Shown: positions 6,124-12,463 of the stretch, piece by piece
Layout: every line of letters starts with the position of its first letter
Numbering within the stretch: position 1 is the stretch's first letter
Origin: DASQLQ01 sp035629935
Lineage (GTDB): Bacteria > Actinomycetota > CADDZG01 > WHSQ01
NCBI GenBank assembly: GCA_035629935.1
Contig: DASQLQ010000153.1
Location: forward strand, 1-13,356
Length of the DNA stretch: 13,356 bases
Direction of reading: 5' to 3'
The notes under the pieces: model-generated
Database searches by the model: none
The model's input: the letters and a program-made list of their open reading frames with translations, nothing else
What the model was told of the DNA's origin: nothing
Translations under genes and position numbers: made by a program

Positions 6124-7287
6124 ATGCGAAAGATCACGGCTCTCGTAGCAACGGCGCTACTGGCCGGAAGCCTTTTTGCGGCCACGTCGGCGCCTGCCGC
6201 CGAACTCGATGGACCGTCTGCGGGCGGGCTGTCCTCGGACAACGTCGAATTCATCAAGCACATGCCGATCGCCCAAGATGGCGTCGGGGGCCGCGTCGTC
6301 GGCGACTACTTCTACGCCAACGACCAGAACAAGATCATGATCTTCGACCTCGAGGACCCTCTGAACCCTGAGATGACGGGCTTCGTCCCCATGCCTCAGG
6401 AGTGGCTCTACTCGCGCGAAGACCTCGACACGAACGGCCGGATCCTGATCATGCCGAACACCGCCGGGGCTTCGGCCGACGGCAAACCGGCAGCAGGCAC
6501 CAACGCCCTTTACGTCATCGACGTCGAGGACAAGGCGAACCCGACGATCATCTCCAAGGTGGTCGGCGGCGGCTCTCACACCACGAGCTGCGTGCTCGAT
6601 TGCACGTGGGCATGGGGCTCGGACGGGAAGATCTTCGACCTGCGCAACCCCCTGAAGCCCAAGCTCATGAAGCAGAAGTGGGGCGACGGGATGCCCGCCG
6701 GTAACGGTCACGATGTCGAAGAGATCGCACCAGGCCTGGTACTCACCGCCACGCAGCCGATCATGCTGCTGGATGTCCGCAAGAACCCCCTCAAGCCCAA
6801 GCTTCTTGCCGCCGGCTCGAACGACGACGGTCGCTTCATCCACAGCGGTCGTTGGATGAACCCCAAAGACAAGTTTCTGCTCATGGGGGGCGAGACGAAC
6901 AACAAGGTCCGCTGCAGCGAGACCAACGGCGCATTCATGACGTGGGATGCATCGAAGTGGAAGAAGACCCACTCATTCACGATGATCGACGAGTACCGCG
7001 TCAAGAACGGCACCTACGCCGACGGCAACCCGGCAGCCAACCAGGTCGGTTGTTCGTCGCACTGGATCGAGCCGGAGCCGAGCTTCAAGAACGGCGGCAT
7101 CGTCGCCGGAGCTTTCTTCGAGCACGGGACCAAGTTCCTCGACGTCTCGAGCAAAGGAAAGATCAAAGAGACCGGTTGGTTCATGCCGGCGGCGGGTTCG
7201 ACCGGAGCCGTCTACTGGATCACCGACAAGATCCTCTACACCCTCGACTACAACCGCGGGATCGACATCCTGCAATGGAACGGCTGA
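6124..7287 (+). CDS. Secreted LVIVD-repeat beta-propeller protein
   Basis: The 387-residue product begins with a classical Sec signal peptide (MRK, a hydrophobic core at 5-20, then APAA; likely cleavage after A25 or A26). The mature part repeats a strand-loop unit ending in a short D/N-P turn: MIFDLEDPLNPEM, LYVIDVEDKANPTI, KIFDLRNPLKPKLM, IMLLDVRKNPLKPKLL and KFLDVSSKGKIKE. This resembles LVIVD-type propeller blades. Histidines recur at matching points (152, 196, 240, 313, 334), the first three exactly 44 residues apart. The mature protein has four cysteines (156, 160, 264, 310), enough for two disulfides outside the cell. It is first in a three-gene operon, with the next ATG 5 bp past its stop. 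I see no catalytic signature; it could be a binding protein or a metal-dependent propeller enzyme. Fold assignment is fairly firm, function unknown. Confidence 0.88.
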   Translation: MRKITALVATALLAGSLFAATSAPAAELDGPSAGGLSSDNVEFIKHMPIAQDGVGGRVVGDYFYANDQNKIMIFDLEDPLNPEMTGFVPMPQEWLYSREDLDTNGRILIMPNTAGASADGKPAAGTNALYVIDVEDKANPTIISKVVGGGSHTTSCVLDCTWAWGSDGKIFDLRNPLKPKLMKQKWGDGMPAGNGHDVEEIAPGLVLTATQPIMLLDVRKNPLKPKLLAAGSNDDGRFIHSGRWMNPKDKFLLMGGETNNKVRCSETNGAFMTWDASKWKKTHSFTMIDEYRVKNGTYADGNPAANQVGCSSHWIEPEPSFKNGGIVAGAFFEHGTKFLDVSSKGKIKETGWFMPAAGSTGAVYWITDKILYTLDYNRGIDILQWNG

Positions 7288-7292
7288 TCAAC

Positions 7293-7976
7293 ATGAAAAA
7301 ACTCACCGTTCTGATCGCAAGTCTCGTATCGGTTGTCGCTCTAACCGCCGGCGCGACGGCGAAGCCGGTATCGGCGTTCAAAGACCCCGCGGGAGACACA
7401 GGACTTGAAGCGACCGGTCCCATACCGGAATTGGCCGAGGGCGGTTTCGACCTCACCGGCGGCACGATCGAAAAGGTCGGTAAGGACATCGTCTTCACCG
7501 TTTCCCATGCATCGATGCCGTCCTCGAACCAACCCGGTGAAGCCGTGCGTTTCCTGTGGCATTTCGACGTCAAAGGCAAGCAGTACCGGTTCACCGTCAA
7601 GTCCCTGGACATCGGCAAGCCCGACGCAGCTGCTCAAACGGGTACCGAGCGCGTCGGACAGGTCTACTCGAACGGCGTGGCTCGTCTCGAGGAGGGCTAC
7701 ACCGAGGCGACCCCGGCGAACCTGACTCTCTCGCAGTTCGGAGCGGTCGACTACTTCGACGTCACATTCGATGCAGCAAAGGCAACCATCAGCTGGAAGA
7801 TGCCGCTGGCTTCTCTGAAATTGAAGCCGGGTTCCTCGATCGACGCCGGCACCGGCGGATCGACTGCGACCGGCTGCCAGATCTGCTGGGTCGCTCACTA
7901 CGCGGAGCGCTCGCTCACGCCTCACACGGTTCTAGATGCAGCAGTAATGACCACCGGCTACAAGATTCCGAAATAG
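7293..7976 (+). CDS. Secreted beta-sandwich-like protein with CxxCW motif (paralogue 1)
   Basis: This 227-residue protein has a signal peptide (MKKLTVLIASLVSVVALTAG, then ATAKP; probable cleavage after A23). The mature protein starts with a DPAGDT turn, then GFDLTGGTIEKVGKDIVFTV, FLWHFDVKGKQYRFTVKSLD, IGKPD, TERVGQ, and near the C-terminus C195-QI-C198-W followed by AERSLTP. The alternation of strands and the opening acidic DPxGD turn recall DOMON/CBM9-like beta-sandwiches, but this is a resemblance only. It is clearly homologous along its whole length to the next gene. CxxC is its only cysteine pair, and the following residue is Trp, not His, so it is not a c-type haem site; a disulfide or metal site is possible. 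It starts 5 bp after the propeller stop with only a weak GGA upstream, so translation is probably coupled. No characterised family recognised. Confidence 0.87.
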   Translation: MKKLTVLIASLVSVVALTAGATAKPVSAFKDPAGDTGLEATGPIPELAEGGFDLTGGTIEKVGKDIVFTVSHASMPSSNQPGEAVRFLWHFDVKGKQYRFTVKSLDIGKPDAAAQTGTERVGQVYSNGVARLEEGYTEATPANLTLSQFGAVDYFDVTFDAAKATISWKMPLASLKLKPGSSIDAGTGGSTATGCQICWVAHYAERSLTPHTVLDAAVMTTGYKIPK

Positions 7977-7980
7977 GAGG
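7975..7980 (+). promoter_or_regulatory. Shine-Dalgarno that decides the start of paralogue 2
   Basis: AGGAGG overlaps the stop codon of paralogue 1. It lies 2 nt from a first ATG (7983) and 8 nt from a second in-frame ATG (7989). The 8-nt spacing is near optimal, so 7989 is the preferred start and the ATG at 7983 is probably unused. The overlap with the stop ties translation of the two paralogues together. Confidence 0.75.
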
Positions 7981-7988
7981 AGATGAAG

Positions 7989-8663
7989 ATGCGCAAGCTC
8001 ATAGCTATCGCGCTGGCGGGGGGCCTCATGGTGGGACTCCTCGGCACTGCAAACGCAGCACCGAAACCGGCAGTGGTTTGGGAAGACGCGACTGGCGACG
8101 CCGACGTAGGCCAGGGACTCGGCCAGTCGATACCCGCCGGATTCGATCTGACAACCGGAGCCATCGCCGCGAACGGTGCCAACATCGAGTTCACCGTCAC
8201 GCACGCGGACATGCCTCCCTCTGGAAGCCTGCCCGAAGGCGCCCGCTTCCTGTGGAACTTCACAGTCAACAAGAAGCCGTTCCGTTTGACCGCAAAGAGC
8301 GCCGACATCGGCAAGCCCGACGTCGTGGGTGGTCAAACCTCCGAGCGTGTCGGCCGCGCCGATGTGCAGGGCCACTTCCGCCTCGAGGGCGAGTGCGTCA
8401 CGGACGCCAGCCTTCCGCTGCAACGTGTCAACTGCCCGCCGCTCGGTTACTTCGAGGGCAGCTTCGATCCGGCAACGATGTCGTTCACGGCAATCATCCC
8501 GATGAAAGTGGTGGGCGCGAAGCCCGGATCGGTTATCGCGGTGGGTGGCGAGCAGATCTGTGTCATCTGTTGGGTGTCCCAGGCCGGCGAGCGATCGCTC
8601 AACACCACCATCATCGACTCTGCGGGCATGCTCAAGACCTACAAGGTGCCCAAGAAAAAGTAG
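7989..8663 (+). CDS. Secreted beta-sandwich-like protein with CxxCW motif (paralogue 2)
   Basis: From ATG 7989 the product is 224 residues (226 if ATG 7983 is used). It has a signal peptide (MRKLIAIALAGGLMVGLLG, then TANAAP; cleavage probably after ANA). The mature part parallels the preceding protein: AGFDLTTGAI, NIEFTVTHADMP, ARFLWNFTVNKKPFRLTAKS, ADIGKPD, SERVGR, C191-VI-C194-W and ERSL. It differs in having two extra cysteines (C136 and C149), which could form a second disulfide, and a Lys-rich C-terminus (VPKKK). Tandem duplication and divergence is the simplest origin. It is the last gene of the secreted operon, followed by a strong terminator. I do not recognise a named family; binding of a ligand, metal or the propeller partner are all open. 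Confidence 0.88.
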   Translation: MRKLIAIALAGGLMVGLLGTANAAPKPAVVWEDATGDADVGQGLGQSIPAGFDLTTGAIAANGANIEFTVTHADMPPSGSLPEGARFLWNFTVNKKPFRLTAKSADIGKPDVVGGQTSERVGRADVQGHFRLEGECVTDASLPLQRVNCPPLGYFEGSFDPATMSFTAIIPMKVVGAKPGSVIAVGGEQICVICWVSQAGERSLNTTIIDSAGMLKTYKVPKKK

Positions 8664-8687
8664 TTATCCAGCACGGCTGTTAGCGTG

Positions 8688-8717
8688 ACCGGGGCCTTCG
8701 GGCCCCGGTTTCTTTTT
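8688..8717 (+). terminator. Strong intrinsic terminator of the secreted-protein operon
   Basis: A perfect 9-bp stem (ACCGGGGCC at 8688-8696 with GGCCCCGGT at 8701-8709) closes on a TTCG tetraloop and is followed by TTCTTTTT ending at 8717. It lies 24 bp after the stop of paralogue 2 and ends only 17 bp before the next start codon, so it separates the two plus-strand operons. Confidence 0.92.
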
Positions 8718-8722
8718 GTTCC

Positions 8723-8729
8723 AGGGAGG
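8723..8729 (+). promoter_or_regulatory. Shine-Dalgarno sequence for the LLM oxidoreductase
   Basis: AGGGAGG lies 5 nt before GTG 8735 and fixes that non-ATG start. It is only a few bases downstream of the terminator T-run. Confidence 0.75.
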
Positions 8730-8734
8730 CTTCA

Positions 8735-9775
8735 GTGGCGTTCAAGATCGGCGTGGGGCTATTCACGGGACAGATCCCAGTTGGTAGCAGAAGAACCTTC
8801 CACCAGGAGTACCAGGACTATCTCCAGCTCGTTCAAAAGATCGAGTCCGTCGGCTTGGATTCCGCCTGGGTGTCGGAACACCACTTCTCCGCCGACGGAT
8901 ATCTGCCCTCGCTCGTCGTGATGCTTGCCGCTTTCGCGGCGGTAACCGAACGGATCGAGCTCGGCACGGGTGTCGTCCTGGCCCCCTTCCACGACCCCAT
9001 CCGGCTGGCCGAGGATTTCGCTGTTGCCGACCAGCTGTCCGGGGGCCGCGTCATAGCCGGCTTCGGTATCGGGTGGCGCGAGGAAGAGTTTCGTGAGTTC
9101 AACGTCGAGGTGAAGTCCCGCGTGCGACGCATGCGCGAGATCGTCGAGATCTTGCGACACGCCTGGAATGACGAACGATTCTCTTATGAGGGCAAGTACT
9201 ACAGCTACAAGGATGTCGCAGTCACACCTAAGCCGGCTCGCGTCCCTCCGATCCTCGTGGGCGGCTTCGTCGACGACGCGATCAGGCGCGCCGGGAAGAT
9301 CGGCGATGGATACATCTCGTCGCGAGCAACGCCAGATCGCGTTGCGCAGGCGTTCGAGATGGCCACTGAAGAACGCAAGAAGGCCGGCTGGGACGGCCCT
9401 CCGACCGTGGGACTGCTGCAGAATGCATTCGTGACAGAAGATCCGGAGAAAGACTGGCCGATGATCCGTGACGGCATCGGTCACCAACTGGGCGTTTACA
9501 CCGGATGGCGGGAAGGAACCGACGTCCCGGGCAGGGGCCTGGAAGTGAAGCCTCCCGGCGAAGGAACCATCCGAAAGGCGACTGCTTACGGAACGCCCGA
9601 CGAAGTCGTCGCATACCTGAAGGACGTGGTGGGGGTCCTGGGGCGCTACCCAGAGAGTCATCTCATCCTCCGGCTCCACTATCCCGGCATGGATGCCGCC
9701 CCCGCGGCCCGGGCGATCGAACTCCTTGGCACGCAGGTCGCTCCCCGCCTCAAACAGGAGGCACAGCAGTCGTAG
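8735..9775 (+). CDS. LLM-class (luciferase-like) flavin/F420-dependent oxidoreductase
   Basis: This 346-residue protein is a single TIM-barrel LLM-family oxidoreductase. Visible family features are the N-terminal IGVGLF strand, LDSAWVSEHHF (41-51), the ELGTGVVLAP strand (75-84), HDPIRLAEDFAVADQLSGGRV (86-106), GFGIGW (109-114), the PPILVGG strand (171-177) and DGYI (191-194). Members use reduced F420 or FMN to act on varied small molecules; in Actinomycetota many are F420-dependent. The substrate cannot be read from sequence. The GTG start has a good Shine-Dalgarno sequence. It follows the upstream terminator by 17 bp and ends where the DUF4012 gene begins, so it leads the second operon. A link to the envelope genes downstream is suggested only by position. 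Confidence 0.93.
   Translation: MAFKIGVGLFTGQIPVGSRRTFHQEYQDYLQLVQKIESVGLDSAWVSEHHFSADGYLPSLVVMLAAFAAVTERIELGTGVVLAPFHDPIRLAEDFAVADQLSGGRVIAGFGIGWREEEFREFNVEVKSRVRRMREIVEILRHAWNDERFSYEGKYYSYKDVAVTPKPARVPPILVGGFVDDAIRRAGKIGDGYISSRATPDRVAQAFEMATEERKKAGWDGPPTVGLLQNAFVTEDPEKDWPMIRDGIGHQLGVYTGWREGTDVPGRGLEVKPPGEGTIRKATAYGTPDEVVAYLKDVVGVLGRYPESHLILRLHYPGMDAAPAARAIELLGTQVAPRLKQEAQQS
9756..9761 (+). promoter_or_regulatory. Orphan-looking Shine-Dalgarno before the DUF4012 gene
   Basis: A perfect AGGAGG sits inside the end of the LLM gene, but no ATG, GTG, TTG or CTG in the DUF4012 frame lies at a usable distance. The in-frame codons at 7 and 10 nt are GTC (9769) and GTA (9772). The GTA overlaps the LLM stop as GTAG, mimicking the common GTGA junction. 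Confidence 0.6.
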
Positions 9776-11712
9776 AGCGGCCTCGCACGCGCGGCCTGTT
9801 CGGGGTCGCCGTGATCCTGATGGGTCTGGTCGGCACCTTCCTGTGGCTGTCGATGCTGGCCGCTCCGTGGAAGCTCGGCGGCGGCCTGCTCGACGCGGCG
9901 GACCATTTCGCCAGAGCTCAGAAGAAACTGACGGCGGGAGCGATCAAAGACGCCCGTTTCGAGACGCTGGCCGGAGTAGCCGCTGCACAACGGGCGCGCA
10001 GTGGGCTCGATTCCGATAGCCCCCTGCTCGATCTCGCGACGATGACCCCCAAGGTCGAAGGCGTTCTTCAAGAGGCCCCTCACTTCGTCGAAGCAGCCAT
10101 CTTGTCCGGGCGGGCGGCCGCGGGGACCCTGGACATCGCACAGAACGCGCTGCGGGGGCCGGACAAGATCATCGCCAAGGATCCCGAGGACCCCAAGGGG
10201 GGTGCCCAGATCCGCATCGATCGCATCGAAGACATCGCCGCCACCATCAAGGACGTCCACCAGGCCATCAGTGGAGTCGATCGTGAGCTACGAGCGGTTC
10301 GGCTTCAACAGATACCGCGGCGTTTGCGCCCGAAGGTGACCCAGGGCATCGAGCAAGCGAGCGAGACCGAGGAGCTGCTCGGCAAAGCCGAAGCCGGGCT
10401 CGCGATCCTCCCCCGCTTCCTCGGCGCCGACGGGCAGCGGATCTACCTCTTCGGGATGCAGAACTCCGCCGAACAGCGAGGTACCGGCGGGGCGATGCTT
10501 CAGTTCGCGCTCTTGTCGATCACCGACGGTCGCCCAGAACTCTCCGAGGATGCAAGCACCGTCTACGACGTCGACAAGGACAGAACGCCTATCTCGATCC
10601 CACTTCCGGAAGACGCCTGGTACGTGCGCGAGATCTCCGACGCACAGCGTTTCGGGAACGCGAACTGGTCTCCGGACTGGCCATTGTCGGCACAGCTGAC
10701 GATCGACTATGCCCGGGCGAGCGAGCCGACCTTCCCGGAACAGATCGATGGAGTGTTCGCAGTAACGCCGATCACGATGCAGAAGCTCCTTCCCGGCGTA
10801 GGGCCGTACCGGATCCCGACCGGTAACCGGATCTCGGCGAAGAAGGTCGTGCACTTCTTGCTCTACAAGGCTTACGCATCGTTCCCGATCCCAAAGGTCC
10901 GACGCGCTCGTTTGCGGGAGGTGGTCGACGGGTTCTACGAGCGATTGCTCCGACCCGACCATCCATCGGAGATCGTCAAAGGGTTCGGCGCGTCGCTTGC
11001 GGAGAAACAGATGCAGATATGGATGGCGGATCCGACGGAACAGGCTTTCATCAAAGAGATGGAGTGGGATGGGGGCCTCGACACAGCGCGTGGAAGCGAT
11101 TACATCAACGTCGTCGAACAGAACGTCGGCGGTAACAAGCTCGATTACTTCAGTGAGCAGCGAACGAGTGTCGATGTGCGGATCGAGGGTGCCGACGCGC
11201 ACGTCTCTACGAACATCAGCGTGAGGAACGGGGTCTTCTTGCCGCAACCCCGGTGGTCGATGGGAGATTCGGGTCCCGATCATCACCCGATGATGAATAT
11301 CTACGTCCAAGGCGATGCGCAGCTCCAAAGTGCGAGTGTCGAGGGGACGCGCCTGGACACGGCAGCCGCCGGACTCGCCGCTTGGCCGGCCGAAGACCGT
11401 CCCGCCGAGCACTTCGAGTTGGGCAAGAAGGTCTGGTCGACGGTGTTGCAGATCCCACCGCAGGAAACCGCATCCGTCTCGGTCGATTACCTTGTGCCCG
11501 GCGTTGTTCGCGAGGCAGACGGGCGCAGCACCTATCGCCTCGTGGTTCAGCATCAACCGAAGCTCCGTCCGGATGAGCTGCGCGTCCGTCTCCAACTTCC
11601 GGAGGACGCACTGGGGATAAGCGCTCCCGGCTGGAAGAAGCAAGATGGGACACTTGTTTACGAACGTCCGCTTAAGGCGGACATGATCCTGGAGGTTTCG
11701 TGGCGAACTTAA
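9772..11712 (+). CDS. DUF4012-type membrane-anchored extracytoplasmic protein
   Basis: The product is about 646 residues from 9772. It has a short basic N-terminus (ERPRTRG), one transmembrane segment (about 9-31) and a long region predicted to lie outside the membrane. Helical text follows the anchor (35-215), then the DUF4012-like core IYLFGMQNSAEQRGTGGAML (about 223-242) and SITDGR, resembling the family's QNxAExRxTGG signature, and a C-terminal beta-rich region. Family members are common in Actinomycetota and often lie near polysaccharide or envelope genes; biochemical function is not established. The start is a problem: no standard start codon occurs between 9505 and CTG 9796, and the first GTG (9811) cuts into the membrane segment. 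The coordinates assume initiation at GTA 9772 under the AGGAGG; the conservative alternative is 9811. The 3' end overlaps the nucleotidyltransferase gene by 13 bp. Confidence 0.82.
   Translation, partial: VERPRTRGLFGVAVILMGLVGTFLWLSMLAAPWKLGGGLLDAADHFARAQKKLTAGAIKDARFETLAGVAAAQRARSGLDSDSPLLDLATMTPKVEGVLQEAPHFVEAAILSGRAAAGTLDIAQNALRGPDKIIAKDPEDPKGGAQIRIDRIEDIAATIKDVHQAISGVDRELRAVRLQQIPRRLRPKVTQGIEQASETEELLGKAEAGLAILPRFLGADGQRIYLFGMQNSAEQRGTGGAMLQFALLSITDGRPELSEDASTVYDVDKDRTPISIPLPEDAWYVREISDAQRFGNANWSPDWPLSAQLTIDYARASEPTFPEQIDGVFAVTPITMQKLLPGVGPYRIPTGNRISAKKVVHFLLYKAYASFPIPKVRRARLREVVDGFYERLLRPDHPSEIVKGFGASLAEKQMQIWMADPTEQAFIKEMEWDGGLDTARGSDYINVVEQNVGGNKLDYFSEQRTSVDVRIEGADAHVSTNISVRNGVFLPQPRWSMGDSGPDHHPMMNIYVQGDAQLQSASVEGTRLDTAAAGLAAWPAEDRPAEHFELGKKVWSTVLQIPPQETASVSVDYLVPGVVREADGRSTYRLVVQHQPKLRPDELRVRLQLPEDALGISAPGWKKQDGTLVYERPLKADMILEVSWRT
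11691..11695 (+). promoter_or_regulatory. Shine-Dalgarno sequence for the nucleotidyltransferase
   Basis: GGAGG lies 4 nt before GTG 11700, inside the end of the DUF4012 gene. It supports the GTG start and the 13-bp overlap of the two genes. Confidence 0.7.
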
Positions 11713-12452
11713 GAGCAGTCGTGCTGGCCGCCGGACGAGGTGTCCGGATGGGGGGAGCCGAGCCGAAGACGCTCCTTCCCCTAGGCGACCACGAGCCGCT
11801 TCTGTACTACATCCTTCGGGGTCTCAAGCAGGCTGGGATCGAGGATCTGTTGGTCGTCACAGGCTTCCAGCCTGAAGCGGTTCAGAGTTACGTGACCGAG
11901 CATTGGGGCGAAGCAACCTTCGTCTTCAACGCCAGGTACGCGTCGTGGGGGAACTTCCACTCGTTGCGCGTCGCGCTCGACCAGTCACCCGGGATGACCA
12001 TCCTCGCCGTCAACTCCGACATCGTGATCCACCCGGATGTGTACGGACGCGTCACCTCGACCATGGGGGACCTCGTGCTCAGCGTGGAACGCCGATACAA
12101 CCTCAACGAGGAAGACATGCGGGTGCAGCTGGACGGAAACCGCGTGCGAGCGATCGGTAAACACCTTCCCAAGCGGATCAGTCACGGAGAGTTCACCGGC
12201 GTTTCCTTGTTACGACCCATCGGGGCTGCTGCCTATCTCGATATCTGTACGGAGCTCGAGTGGGACGGGAACACCCAGGGCTACTACGAGGATGTCTATG
12301 GGACGATGCTCACACGGGTCAACGCGCGGTCTGCACAAGTGGATACGGGTCAGTACGCGGAAGTGGACGTCCCCGACGATGTTCGTGCCGCGGTCGAAGT
12401 CCTCGAACGTAACTCGGAGGCTTGGGGTAGTCCGGCCGCCACCACCGGCTGA
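11700..12452 (+). CDS. MobA-like nucleotidyltransferase, probable alcohol-phosphate cytidylyltransferase
   Basis: The 250-residue protein starts with the nucleotide-binding signature VVLAAGRGVRM...EPKTLLPLG (7-29) of the NTP_transf_3 superfamily. Further features are YYILRGLKQAGIEDLLVVTG, the N85-containing segment WGNFHSLRVAL, the metal-binding strand AVNSDIVI (D107), and a C-terminal YAEVDVPDDV segment (D224) that matches the second metal/sugar-phosphate site of this fold. The N-x-x-SLRxAL pattern is seen in phosphocholine (LicC-like) and inositol-1-phosphate cytidylyltransferases, so it probably makes an NDP-alcohol from a small phosphorylated alcohol; the acceptor is not determined. It overlaps DUF4012 by 13 bp, and the next gene starts 11 bp downstream. 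The dehydrogenase that follows makes a glycerol or polyol phosphate a plausible substrate. Confidence 0.88.
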   Translation: MANLRAVVLAAGRGVRMGGAEPKTLLPLGDHEPLLYYILRGLKQAGIEDLLVVTGFQPEAVQSYVTEHWGEATFVFNARYASWGNFHSLRVALDQSPGMTILAVNSDIVIHPDVYGRVTSTMGDLVLSVERRYNLNEEDMRVQLDGNRVRAIGKHLPKRISHGEFTGVSLLRPIGAAAYLDICTELEWDGNTQGYYEDVYGTMLTRVNARSAQVDTGQYAEVDVPDDVRAAVEVLERNSEAWGSPAATTG

Positions 12453-12463
12453 CAGACCGTCAC

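Noticed and set aside
6157..6972. Minus-strand frame opposite the propeller gene
   Set aside because: No signal, motif or ribosome-binding support; explained by codon bias of the plus-strand gene.
7983..7988. ATG 7983 as the start of paralogue 2
   Set aside because: It is only 2 nt from the AGGAGG; ATG 7989 has the proper 8-nt spacing and gives a standard signal peptide.
7293..8663. CxxC paralogues as c-type cytochromes or thioredoxins
   Set aside because: The motif is CxxCW, not CxxCH, and it sits near the C-terminus of a beta-rich protein with no thioredoxin-fold context.
9505..9771. ATG 9505 as the DUF4012 start
   Set aside because: It would overlap the LLM gene by about 270 bp with Arg/Pro-rich out-of-frame text and place the membrane anchor in the middle of an unlikely N-terminal region.
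10288..11643. Long open frame (about 451 codons) on the minus strand opposite DUF4012
   Set aside because: Composition is Arg/Asp/Leu-rich shadow text typical of the complementary strand of a high-G+C gene; no domain motifs, and the plus-strand gene is well supported.
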